Positions 1-7,404 of a DNA stretch of 64,000 bases are shown here, one piece after another. The DNA is from Thermococcus argininiproducens. GTDB lineage: Archaea; Methanobacteriota_B; Thermococci; Thermococcales; Thermococcaceae. The translations under genes were made by a program, and so were the position numbers. The stretch covers positions 1,162,530 through 1,226,529 of the forward strand of contig NZ_CP080572.1 of assembly GCF_023746595.1 (NCBI RefSeq). Reading direction: 5' to 3'. Positions within the stretch are counted from its first letter, which is position 1. Every line of letters starts with the position of its first letter. The notes beneath the pieces are model-generated. The model did not search any database. It worked only from the letters and a program-made list of their open reading frames with translations, and was not told where the DNA came from.

Positions 1-167
1 GCCCCTTTTCTCCTCAGCTTCCTTATAATTTCTACGTCAATCTCTTTTTCTCTGCCGAGCTCCTTTAGGAAGTATTCCACTGTGAACTTTGTTGCTAAGT
101 CGTAGCTCTCGCTCACGTCAATTAAAACACCGTCAACATCAAAGATTAGCCATTTTAGCTCCTTCAT
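1..167 (-). CDS. HAD-family phosphatase, N-terminal fragment (candidate histidinol-phosphatase)
   Basis: Only the first ~55 codons are inside the window; the rest lies beyond position 1. The ATG is at 167. Residues 7-18 read LIFDVDGVLIDV, the class I HAD motif with the two catalytic aspartates. It is the next gene after hisC on the same strand, 35 bp away, so it probably belongs to the his operon. A HAD/DDDD-type histidinol-phosphate phosphatase has been described from Thermococcus onnurineus, and the his pathway here otherwise lacks that step, so hisN is the likeliest job. This is inference from position; other HAD phosphatases look the same at this end. Confidence 0.75.
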   Translation of the reverse strand, partial: MKELKWLIFDVDGVLIDVSESYDLATKFTVEYFLKELGREKEIDVEIIRKLRRKG

Positions 168-202
168 TAGTTAACCCCCTGAATTATAGCTCATGCAGGC
201 AA

Positions 203-1210
203 TCAATAATCTTTTTCCAAAAACTCCTTCAACACTTTAATCAGCTCGTCGTTTTCCTCCTTTCTGCCTACGGTAACCCTTATGTGACCGTCCAGCCTTC
301 CACCAAGCTTTCTCACCACGATACCTCTATCAAGAAGAAATTCATAGGCATTCAAGCACATAAGCAGAAAGTTTGCTTCGCTTGGATATGCGTGGTCTTT
401 GAACTCTTTGTAAATCCTTTCGCGCTCTTTAATTATGTAATTGATGTTTTGTTTAACTAAATCATAATGGTCAAGCATAAGCTCTGCTATCTTCATTGAA
501 AGAGAGTTCAGCGCAAAGGGGGTTTTGATTCGGTGAAGATAGTCTATTATCTCTTTACTTGCGACTGCATAACCAACCCTAATCCCGGCAAGCCCAAAAG
601 CCTTTGAGAATGTTCTCAGAACTATTAAATTGTCGTAGTCATTGACCAAATCAACGTTACTGCTCTTTGCAAACTCTATATACGCTTCATCTAAAACCAC
701 GGGGACACCGGTTTCAAGGACGCTTATTATCTTTTCCCTCTCTTGAGTGTTGCCCGTGGGGTTGTTTGGAGAGCAGATAAAGATAGTCTTGGCGTTTTCT
801 GCATAATCCTCGATGTTCTGGAGCTTAAAGCGTTCATCCAATGGAACATCAACTAAATCAATCCCCTCCAGCTTTGCAAAGAAGTCATACATTCCAAAGG
901 TCGGGGAACTTATGACTATGTTCTCTCCTTCAAAGAGCTTCAAAATTAGGCTTATCAGTTCGTCACTCCCGTTTCCAACTATTACGTTTTCCTTTTCAAA
1001 CCCTAAAAACTCGGCTATCCTCTCTCTTAAAGGATCAGAGGTGATGTGTGGATAGCGGTTGAAGGGGAGGTTTTTAAGCTCTTCGAAGATTTCTTCCTTA
1101 ATCTCCGCCGGAACATCAAAGGGGTTCTCGTTCTTATCGAGCCAGATTCTATAGTTTCCCTCTAAAACATTATACGGCTTAAAGTCCTTAACTACTCCAC
1201 TGACCTTCAC
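203..1210 (-). CDS. hisC: Histidinol-phosphate aminotransferase
   Basis: A PLP-dependent class I/II aminotransferase that converts imidazole-acetol phosphate plus glutamate to histidinol phosphate. The 335 aa show SPNNPTGN at about 147-154, LDEAYIEF at 173-180 and the Schiff-base lysine in TFSKAFG (K203). The start is GTG at 1210. It overlaps the hisIE stop in a GTGA arrangement, with a strong GGGGGAGGAG SD inside the hisIE end, so translation is probably coupled. It is the last of the core his genes in the operon. Length is normal for the short archaeal form. Confidence 0.96.
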   Translation of the reverse strand: MKVSGVVKDFKPYNVLEGNYRIWLDKNENPFDVPAEIKEEIFEELKNLPFNRYPHITSDPLRERIAEFLGFEKENVIVGNGSDELISLILKLFEGENIVISSPTFGMYDFFAKLEGIDLVDVPLDERFKLQNIEDYAENAKTIFICSPNNPTGNTQEREKIISVLETGVPVVLDEAYIEFAKSSNVDLVNDYDNLIVLRTFSKAFGLAGIRVGYAVASKEIIDYLHRIKTPFALNSLSMKIAELMLDHYDLVKQNINYIIKERERIYKEFKDHAYPSEANFLLMCLNAYEFLLDRGIVVRKLGGRLDGHIRVTVGRKEENDELIKVLKEFLEKDY

Positions 1211-1839
1211 CTTCTCCTCCCCCTAAGCTCCTTCATAACCTCACCTAGGCTTATCCCATTATAAGCGAGCAAAACTAAGAGGTGATAGATTAAATCAGCC
1301 GTTTCATATATTATTCTCTCTCTTTCTTCAGCGACCAAAACTTCCACTGCTTCTTCCCCGAATTTCTTGTATATCTTCTCTTTCCCCTCTTTGAAAAGTC
1401 TTGAAGTGTAGGAACCTTCTTTTGGATTTTCTTTGCGCTGCTTTATGACCTCCTCAAGCTCCCTCAAAATTGTCAACGAATAGTCAATCCCCCCAACTTC
1501 CCTCTCTGGTTCTCCTAATTTCCTGTAAAAGCAACTTCTATTGCTGGTGTGGCAGGCTACGCCAACCTGCTCAACTATTAAAAGCAAAGCATCACTGTCG
1601 CAGTCTATCTTTATCTCTTTGACTTTTTGAACGTTCCCGCTAACCTCGCCTTTCATCCTAATTCTCCTTTGACTCCTTGAATAATAATATGCATAACCAG
1701 TCTCTAATGTCTTTCTCAGCGCTTCCTCATTCATATAAGCCAGAGTCAAAACCTCTCCATCAACGCTCTGCACAATAACCGGAACTATTTCGCTCTTCTT
1801 CCAGTCAACTTGCTTTATAAGCTCATTCAAGTCTGACAT
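1207..1839 (-). CDS. hisIE: Phosphoribosyl-AMP cyclohydrolase / phosphoribosyl-ATP pyrophosphatase fusion
   Basis: A bifunctional protein of 210 aa. Residues 1-115 are the HisI cyclohydrolase, with metal-ligand motif C80-D81-x-D83, then C96-H97 and C103. Residues from ~119 to the end are the HisE pyrophosphohydrolase, an all-alpha MazG-like domain ([21 protein letters not shown], then the [10 protein letters not shown] helix). It carries out steps 2 and 3 of histidine synthesis. The ATG at 1839 overlaps the hisF end by 17 bp, and the SD GGAGGGG lies inside hisF. The fusion order I-E is the common one in bacteria and in several archaea. Confidence 0.96.
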   Translation of the reverse strand: MSDLNELIKQVDWKKSEIVPVIVQSVDGEVLTLAYMNEEALRKTLETGYAYYYSRSQRRIRMKGEVSGNVQKVKEIKIDCDSDALLLIVEQVGVACHTSNRSCFYRKLGEPEREVGGIDYSLTILRELEEVIKQRKENPKEGSYTSRLFKEGKEKIYKKFGEEAVEVLVAEERERIIYETADLIYHLLVLLAYNGISLGEVMKELRGRRR

Positions 1840-2578
1840 TCACACCCCTCCTCGCTAAATACTTCTTAAGCTCTCTAACGGTGTACTTCCCATAGTGAAA
1901 GATTGATGCAGCCAAAGCCGCGCTAGCTCCAATTTCAAACGCTTCGTAGAAGTGCTCTGGACTTCCGGCACCTCCAGAGGCAATAACGGGAATGTCAACA
2001 GCTTCAACTATTGCCTTAGTTAGGGGTATATCAAAGCCCTCCTGCGTTCCGTCCGTGTCCATAGAAGTGAGCAAAATTTCACCAGCTCCCAAACATTCGA
2101 CCTCTTTAGCCCAGTCTACTGCATCTATCCCTCTCGCTTTTCTTCCTCCGTGAGTATAAACCTCCCAAAACTTCCCATTCCACTTTGCATCAATTGCTAT
2201 CACCAGATTTGCGGAGCCAACAACTTTTGCCACTTCGCTTACAAGCTTTGGATTGTCAACAGCTGCCGTGTTGAGGAAAACTTTATCGGCACCGCTCTTT
2301 ATTATTTCTCTAATCTCCTCGATGCTCTTAATCCCTCCCCCAACCGTGAAGGGGACATAAATCTCCTCGGCTATCCTCTTTACCAAATCGAGGAGAATTT
2401 GCCTTTTTTCGTGTGATGCTGTAATGTCGAGGAAAACTATCTCATCTATTCCCTCCTCCTCATAGCGCTTTGCCAGCTCTACTGGATCTCCGGCATCTCT
2501 GATATTCTGAAACTTTATTCCCTTTACAACTCTTCCCTCTTTTATGTCCAGAGCTGCGATAATCCTTTTAGCGAGCAT
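1823..2578 (-). CDS. hisF: Imidazole glycerol phosphate synthase, cyclase subunit
   Basis: A (beta-alpha)8-barrel cyclase that uses ammonia delivered by HisH to turn PRFAR into imidazole glycerol phosphate and AICAR. The preferred start is ATG at 2578, which overlaps the hisA stop as TGATG and has SD GGAGGT six bases upstream; a GTG one codon earlier is possible. With this start the two catalytic aspartates fall at D11 (AALDIKEG) and D130 (AIDAKW), as in characterised HisF proteins. The phosphate-binding loops ([13 protein letters not shown]) are visible. Confidence 0.96.
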   Translation of the reverse strand: MLAKRIIAALDIKEGRVVKGIKFQNIRDAGDPVELAKRYEEEGIDEIVFLDITASHEKRQILLDLVKRIAEEIYVPFTVGGGIKSIEEIREIIKSGADKVFLNTAAVDNPKLVSEVAKVVGSANLVIAIDAKWNGKFWEVYTHGGRKARGIDAVDWAKEVECLGAGEILLTSMDTDGTQEGFDIPLTKAIVEAVDIPVIASGGAGSPEHFYEAFEIGASAALAASIFHYGKYTVRELKKYLARRGVNVRLE

Positions 2579-3261
2579 CACAATACCTCCAAAATCTCTT
2601 CTAAGCTTATTTTCTCTTCATAGAGAGCTTTTCCAACTATTGCTCCAGAAAATCCGATTTCTTTTAGCTTTAGGATATCTTCAACGCTTGAAACTCCACC
2701 GGCATAGATGAACTCCTCTCTGCCCCAGAAGCGCTCTATTTTTTCAATTCCCGTTAATGTGCCGTCCTTTTCTATTGCCGTGTAAATGAACCTATTAACG
2801 TATTTTCTAAGCATTTCGTAGGCTTCCTCAACACTTATTGAGCTCTCCTCTTCCCAGCCTTTTACAGCTATCCTTCCGCCTCTGGCATCTAAGCTTACAG
2901 TTATCCCTCCAAAATCCTGCGTTACCTTTTCTAAAAACCCCAAATCAAAGGCTTTCGTGCCTATTATGACGTTCTCAACGCCAATTGAGTAGGCTTTCGC
3001 TATGCTCTCATAGTCCCTAAAGCCTCCACCTACTTGAATCTTCAGCCCCGTCTCCTCTATTATTCCCCTCACGATGTCGAGATTCTTTGGCTTTCCTTCA
3101 AAGGCCCCATCCAAGTCAACGACGTGTATCTTATCGAGAAGCTTAGCAAAATCCTTAGCTATCTCTACTGGATCTCCATAAACTTTTACGCTCTCTTTTT
3201 TACCCTTGTAGAGCCTCACAGCTTTCCCGCTCATTAAATCTATTGCAGGGTAAACCCTCAT
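2578..3261 (-). CDS. hisA: Phosphoribosylformimino-5-aminoimidazole carboxamide ribotide isomerase
   Basis: A barrel enzyme paralogous to HisF; it isomerises ProFAR to PRFAR. D8 in PAIDLMSG and D125 in SLDARGGR are the expected catalytic pair, and QVGGGFRD (76-83) and YAGGVSS are the phosphate loops. 227 aa, slightly shorter than bacterial HisA. It starts one base after the hisH stop and shares a base with hisF, so it sits in the middle of a coupled block. Confidence 0.95.
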   Translation of the reverse strand: MRVYPAIDLMSGKAVRLYKGKKESVKVYGDPVEIAKDFAKLLDKIHVVDLDGAFEGKPKNLDIVRGIIEETGLKIQVGGGFRDYESIAKAYSIGVENVIIGTKAFDLGFLEKVTQDFGGITVSLDARGGRIAVKGWEEESSISVEEAYEMLRKYVNRFIYTAIEKDGTLTGIEKIERFWGREEFIYAGGVSSVEDILKLKEIGFSGAIVGKALYEEKISLEEILEVL

Positions 3262-3262
3262 C

Positions 3263-3850
3263 TCACAGCCTCCTGAAGTTTTCTAAAAGCTTCAACCCAT
3301 TTTTGCTCGACTTTTCTGGGTGAAACTGAACTCCAAAGACATTATCTTTGCAAACTGCCGATGGAAAGACTACTTCCTTTCCCTTTGACTCATAGTCCGT
3401 TATAGCTGCAATCAGTTCTTTGTCTTGGGGATTTACATAGTAGGAGTGCACGAAGTAGAAGTAGCTCCCGCTTTTGACTCCCTCAAAGAGTGGGCACTCT
3501 TTAGCAGGAAAAACTTGATTCCAGCCTATGTGGGGAACTCTAACGCCTCTAAATTTCACTACATTGCCCCTAAAGACTCCCAAGCCTTCTCCCTCGCTTT
3601 CTTCGCTCCACTCAAATAAAAGCTGCATCCCTAAGCATATACCAAGGAATGGCTTTCCTTCATTGATCGCATCTAAGATCGTCCCTTTTAGAGGCTCAAG
3701 CCTTTTCATTACTGCTCCAAAGTTCCCCACTCCTGGAAGCACAATTTTATCAGCCCTCTCAATCTCATAGGGGTCGCTCGTGACTGTTCCACCTAAGGCT
3801 TTTCTAACATTTGCCAGATTCCCAATCCCTAAATCCACTATGGCTATCAT
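3263..3850 (-). CDS. hisH: Imidazole glycerol phosphate synthase, glutamine amidotransferase subunit
   Basis: A class I glutamine amidotransferase that feeds ammonia to HisF. C72 in GICLGMQ is the nucleophile, and H177/E179 in QFHPEKS complete the triad. The oxyanion region PGVGNFG is at 39-45. 195 aa, standard for HisH. The ATG at 3850 overlaps the hisB stop by one base, so the two are probably translated in a coupled way. hisH-hisA-hisF order puts the synthase subunits on either side of the isomerase that supplies their substrate. Confidence 0.95.
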   Translation of the reverse strand: MIAIVDLGIGNLANVRKALGGTVTSDPYEIERADKIVLPGVGNFGAVMKRLEPLKGTILDAINEGKPFLGICLGMQLLFEWSEESEGEGLGVFRGNVVKFRGVRVPHIGWNQVFPAKECPLFEGVKSGSYFYFVHSYYVNPQDKELIAAITDYESKGKEVVFPSAVCKDNVFGVQFHPEKSSKNGLKLLENFRRL

Positions 3851-4380
3851 TACAACACCCCTTTCGTGCTCTCCAAACGCTCGCTCTCACTTAAGGCCTG
3901 TCTTAGGGCAATCCCAAGTCCTTTAAAGGTCGCTTCAACTATGTGGTGGGCATTAACTCCGCTCAGTTGCTTCACGTGAATTGTAGCATTAAGAGTCCTT
4001 GCTAAAGCCCAGAGGAACTCCCTAACTAAAGTGAGCTCAAATCCTTCTTCGCTCTCTTTGAAATCAAGCTCGAGGTTTAGGTAAGATCTCGAGATATCTA
4101 CAGCAACCAGGACTAATGCATCATCCATCGGCATTATTGCATTCCCAAAGCGCGCTATTTTCTTGCCCTTAATTTTCTCCCTAAGCTCTTCTCCAAGGAC
4201 TATGCCCAAATCCTCCCATAGGTGATGTCTTAAGTCCCACTCAGCGCTCACGTTAACAGCTTCACGCATGTAAAAGAATAAAGCAGTGAGGAGGTGGTCA
4301 AAGACTTTATCGCCAGTCTTTATTCCTCCCTCACTGCCGAGCTCAACAGTTATGTCCGTTTCTCTTGTTTTGCGCCTCAT
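3850..4380 (-). CDS. hisB: Imidazoleglycerol-phosphate dehydratase
   Basis: A Mn-dependent dehydratase converting imidazole glycerol phosphate to imidazole-acetol phosphate. The two metal-binding histidine motifs are recognisable but diverged: RHHLWEDLGI at about 51-60 (usually HHTxEDxxI) and NAHHIVEATFK near 143. The first FDHLLTALFFY segment replaces the usual FDHML. 176 aa, a little short for the family (about 190-200), with trimmed loops. It lies six bases after hisD. No fused phosphatase domain is present, in keeping with a separate HAD phosphatase. Confidence 0.94.
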   Translation of the reverse strand: MRRKTRETDITVELGSEGGIKTGDKVFDHLLTALFFYMREAVNVSAEWDLRHHLWEDLGIVLGEELREKIKGKKIARFGNAIMPMDDALVLVAVDISRSYLNLELDFKESEEGFELTLVREFLWALARTLNATIHVKQLSGVNAHHIVEATFKGLGIALRQALSESERLESTKGVL

Positions 4381-4385
4381 AAATA

Positions 4386-5519
4386 CTACCTCCTTATTTC
4401 CATGCTCCTCTTGTGTTGTTCCATGCCCTCGATCTCCGCTAAGCGAATCCCCAAATATCTCTCTGCCAAAAACTCCTCCCTGCTCACGTAGGCTAAGCTT
4501 ATCCTCTTCATAAAGTCCATAACCGTTAAAACCGAGCTGAACTTAGCCGCTCCACCCGTTGGAAGGACGTGATTGACTCCCAAGAAGTAATCCGCTGCTG
4601 GAACCGGTGTGTACTCTCCCAAATAAATCGCCCCGGCATTTTCGATTAAGTCCACAAGCTTTAGAGGCTCTTTTGTGAGTATCTCCAAGTGCTCTGGAGC
4701 AATCTCATTGACCTTTTCCGCACACTCCTCTAAGCTTTCGCACAGGACAACCTTAACGCCCTCCTTGTTGCAGTATTCTGCTAACTCTTTTGAAGTCGTG
4801 AGGAGCCAAGCCTTTGAGTCTTTTCCGTGCTCTAATTGGGAGATCAGATCAGCCAAGACATAATCTTTATTTGCACTTTCATCGGCTATTACTGCTATCT
4901 CCGAAGGGCCAGCTAAGCTGTCAATCCCAACAGCACCAAAGACCTGCCTCTTAGCTTCATTCACGAACTTGTTCCCGGGGCCAAAGATTTTGTCCACTTT
5001 CTTCATTCCAATGCCGTAGGCCATTGCTCCAATCGCTTGGATTCCACCGAGCTTGTAGACCTCTTTAATGCCGAGGAGCTTTGCAACGTAGAGGACGTAT
5101 GGGTTGACTTTCCCATCTTTCGGCGGTATGGTAACAACTATCTCTCTAACGCCAGCTATCTTAGCCGGAACTCCAGTCATTATGAGTGATGAGGGGAGAG
5201 GTTTTCCTCCCGGGACATAGATTCCTATCCTCCTAATTGGCTTGTAGATTATGCCGTAAAGCGATGCGTTCTTTATGTAAAGTTTGTCGTTTTCAAGCTG
5301 TTTCTCGTGGTATTCTCTAACGCGCTCGATAATCCTTGCGATTACTTGCTTGTCTTCCTCTGGAATCAGCCTCTCAGCTTCTTCAAACTCTTCCTCTCTC
5401 ACCAAGAACTCTCCATCGTAGCCGTCAAACTTCCTTGAGTACTCTCTAATAGCATCAATACCTCTTTTTTGTATATCTCTTAAGATTTGGGCTACATAAC
5501 TCTCTAATTCAAAACTCAT
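4386..5519 (-). CDS. hisD: Histidinol dehydrogenase
   Basis: A zinc- and NAD-dependent four-electron oxidase making L-histidine from histidinol. Seen: a Rossmann-like core, [22 protein letters not shown] (zinc ligands Q and H) and APEHLEIL (catalytic and ligand histidine). I chose ATG at 5519 (377 aa), which has a GGAG SD nine bases upstream. Two in-frame TTG codons at 5528 and 5525 touch the SD and are unlikely. It overlaps the end of hisG by 11 bp. Shorter than the ~430 aa of bacterial HisD, as is common in Thermococcales. Confidence 0.95.
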   Translation of the reverse strand: MSFELESYVAQILRDIQKRGIDAIREYSRKFDGYDGEFLVREEEFEEAERLIPEEDKQVIARIIERVREYHEKQLENDKLYIKNASLYGIIYKPIRRIGIYVPGGKPLPSSLIMTGVPAKIAGVREIVVTIPPKDGKVNPYVLYVAKLLGIKEVYKLGGIQAIGAMAYGIGMKKVDKIFGPGNKFVNEAKRQVFGAVGIDSLAGPSEIAVIADESANKDYVLADLISQLEHGKDSKAWLLTTSKELAEYCNKEGVKVVLCESLEECAEKVNEIAPEHLEILTKEPLKLVDLIENAGAIYLGEYTPVPAADYFLGVNHVLPTGGAAKFSSVLTVMDFMKRISLAYVSREEFLAERYLGIRLAEIEGMEQHKRSMEIRR

Positions 5520-6126
5520 CTTCAACAACTCCTTTAAGTTTTAAAATAAGGCCATTAATCTCTTCAAATCTGGTTTTTTGGCATATTCTATTTACTATAA
5601 GAACTGCTGAAATATCCATTATTTTTTCCAATTCAATTAGGCCATTAGCCAGTAATGTATTTCCAGTTTCAACGATATCAACTATGGCATCGGCTATTCC
5701 AATTTTTGGAGCTAGTTCAGTGCTTCCGTGTAGTTTTATTATTTCTACTTCGATACCCTTCTCATTAAAGAATTTTCTAGTGAGGTTAGTGTACTTGGTG
5801 GCAATTCTAAATCCATCCATTTCCTCAACTTTTACACTTTTTTCCTTTGGGATGGCTAGGCTAAGCCTACATTTACCAAAGGGTAGTTCAAGGGGAACAA
5901 ATACGTCGCTTTCTCTCTCTTCTACAATGTCGCTTCCAGCTATGCCAATGTCGATTCCATGCTCCACATAAACTGGGACATCAAAGGATTTTGCAAGCAA
6001 AAAGCTGTATTCTCCATTTTTAGTCATTAATTCGCGACCCTGGGGTAGTCTCACCTCTATACCAGCTTTTTGTAATATCTCCACAGAGCCTGTTAAAAGA
6101 CGACCCTTTGGAAGAACGAACCTCAT
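5509..6126 (-). CDS. hisG: ATP phosphoribosyltransferase, short form catalytic subunit
   Basis: The first committed enzyme of histidine synthesis, joining PRPP and ATP. 205 aa, so the short form lacking the C-terminal ACT-like regulatory domain; such HisG needs HisZ as partner and regulator. Seen: VLPKGRLL at the N terminus, GIAGSDIV (about 62-69) and the PRPP-binding stretch [15 protein letters not shown] (about 144-158). It overlaps hisZ by 4 bp (ATGA). Confidence 0.95.
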   Translation of the reverse strand: MRFVLPKGRLLTGSVEILQKAGIEVRLPQGRELMTKNGEYSFLLAKSFDVPVYVEHGIDIGIAGSDIVEERESDVFVPLELPFGKCRLSLAIPKEKSVKVEEMDGFRIATKYTNLTRKFFNEKGIEVEIIKLHGSTELAPKIGIADAIVDIVETGNTLLANGLIELEKIMDISAVLIVNRICQKTRFEEINGLILKLKGVVEDEF

Positions 6127-7013
6127 TTTCTCACCTCCACTGGTATTCCAAGTCTTACAAGCTGTTTTGCTTTGTTATAGGCCTCTTTAAGCTCTCCACT
6201 AATAATTTTCCTAGTTTTTTCTAGGTCTCCTTCGTAAAGCTTTAGAATGGCTTTTAAGTCAAAAGCGAATCCAAATGCTTTCATGCCTTTAATCTCGTAT
6301 TCTCCCCCGCCTCCAATAGGTTTTCCAAATTTTGGTGAGTATACTTCGAAGATAATGTCACTGTAATATGGAAGAATTCTAATAGTTCCAAAATCCACAA
6401 AGACCCTTTTATCATCAACTGCTTCAATTATCTTGTTTAATTTTTGGTATTCACACTTCTTTCCTCTGAAGTTGAAAAGCTTCCAAAGTTCTTCCTTTTT
6501 TGCTGAAGGTATGGGGAGACCTTCTATTTTTTCAAAGTTCCGTCTACTTAATGCAGTAATTATCTGGGGTTTATACTCTTCTATTCCCTTCAGGGCTCTT
6601 TTCCACACTTCCAAACTGCCTACATCAATGTAGAACTCGTTTATTCCGAGGCTTTCCAATGCTGTTATTGCAATTAATATTCCTTCAACTTGTACCATCA
6701 AATCATTCCCGCCAATGAACTCAATTCCAGCTTGCCATTCTCCTTTTGTTGTTCCGTTGAGAACCTCAAGGATGTAGTAGAGCTTTAGCTCTCTTTTCTC
6801 TTTTAAATTTGCAAGGATTTGGGACGTTGGATCTGGTTTGAACATATAGAATTTATTGTTATATGCAAACTTTGTACCTTTCCTTAAATTGGGGGAATAT
6901 TCTTCCACACTAGGTAGGAATATTTCCTTATACCCCCAAAGCTCAAAGGTTCTCCTTAAGTTTTTTACAGTATACGCTAACCTAACTGATTCGGAAAATA
7001 AGTCTTTTTTCAA
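6123..7013 (-). CDS. hisZ: ATP phosphoribosyltransferase regulatory subunit (HisRS-like), TTG start
   Basis: A histidyl-tRNA-synthetase paralogue that forms the HisG/HisZ complex and carries histidine feedback control. 296 aa. The class II synthetase fold is seen as [25 protein letters not shown] and [24 protein letters not shown] (motif 2 region), but there is no anticodon domain and the usual HisRS active-site signatures are weak. The start codon is TTG at 7013, with a very strong SD, AGGAGGGG (7027-7020), six bases upstream. There is no usable ATG nearby. A run of seven T lies between SD and start. First structural gene of the operon, 80 bp after a short leader ORF. Confidence 0.9.
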   Translation of the reverse strand: MKKDLFSESVRLAYTVKNLRRTFELWGYKEIFLPSVEEYSPNLRKGTKFAYNNKFYMFKPDPTSQILANLKEKRELKLYYILEVLNGTTKGEWQAGIEFIGGNDLMVQVEGILIAITALESLGINEFYIDVGSLEVWKRALKGIEEYKPQIITALSRRNFEKIEGLPIPSAKKEELWKLFNFRGKKCEYQKLNKIIEAVDDKRVFVDFGTIRILPYYSDIIFEVYSPKFGKPIGGGGEYEIKGMKAFGFAFDLKAILKLYEGDLEKTRKIISGELKEAYNKAKQLVRLGIPVEVRK

Positions 7014-7034
7014 AAAAATCCCCTCCTGTGAGCT
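7012..7034 (-). promoter_or_regulatory. hisZ ribosome-binding site with adjacent T7 tract and complementary segment
   Basis: On the minus strand this reads AGCTCAC (7034-7028), SD AGGAGGGG (7027-7020), A, then seven T (7018-7012) that run into the TTG start. AGCTCAC is exactly complementary to GTGAGCT at 7117-7111 inside the upstream leader ORF, and six of its bases also match the leader ORF's own SD (GTGAGC, 7207-7202). The T tract is the kind of sequence at which archaeal RNA polymerase can terminate. A switch in RNA folding or termination is inferred, not shown. Confidence 0.5.
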
Positions 7035-7093
7035 TTAAAATGAATTTCAATTTCAACAGTGGATCTAAGTTAGTCTTAATTATAGAAGAGTTG

Positions 7094-7198
7094 TCAATGA
7101 TGATGGCAGTAGCTCACCATAAAAACTACTGAAAATACATCCTCTCTATCCTGGACATTTGCAAAGTTTTTCGTATTGTTTTCATTCCAAACTTTCAT
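7094..7198 (-). CDS. Candidate histidine leader peptide (34 aa, ends His-His-His)
   Basis: A short ORF upstream of and parallel to hisZ: ATG at 7198, TGA at 7094-7096. It has a textbook Thermococcales SD, AGGTGAG (7209-7203), four bases before the ATG. The last eight residues are MVSYCHHH, with three consecutive CAT codons directly before the stop. No homology is recognised and the rest is hydrophilic (many N, K, D, E). A TATA box sits 33-42 bases upstream of the ATG, so it is probably the first translated unit of the his mRNA. The position and the terminal His run match bacterial his leader peptides. A random ORF remains possible, though the SD plus a His triplet at the very end makes chance less likely. 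Confidence 0.6.
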   Translation of the reverse strand: MKVWNENNTKNFANVQDREDVFSVVFMVSYCHHH

Positions 7199-7230
7199 AT
7201 TGCTCACCTACGGGGGAAAGGATTCTTAAG

Positions 7231-7247
7231 CCTTATAAACTTTATGG
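7231..7247 (-). promoter_or_regulatory. Probable his operon promoter (TATA/BRE)
   Basis: Minus strand CCATAAAGTTTATAAGG: a TATA-like GTTTATAAG with a purine/A-rich upstream BRE-like part. About 25 bases downstream would be a start site near 7211, giving a leader of only about a dozen bases before the leader ORF. Confidence 0.5.
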
Positions 7248-7404
7248 AGAAAATCAACGAACTTAACCTGGATCCATTTAGATTTTAAAGAGACCAGAGG
7301 AAGTATTGTTATAGGCTCTAAAAAACGATAAAGGGAGAATCTCTTTTACTAGGCGAAAAATTTTTGTAAACTATTCTTGTAGAATATTATATGGGGTGTT
7401 ATTC

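Noticed and set aside
1-7013. Many plus-strand open frames opposite the his genes (e.g. 89-460, 813-1055, 4286-4513)
   Set aside because: They mirror well-recognised minus-strand his genes, have no SD and show composition typical of antisense frames.
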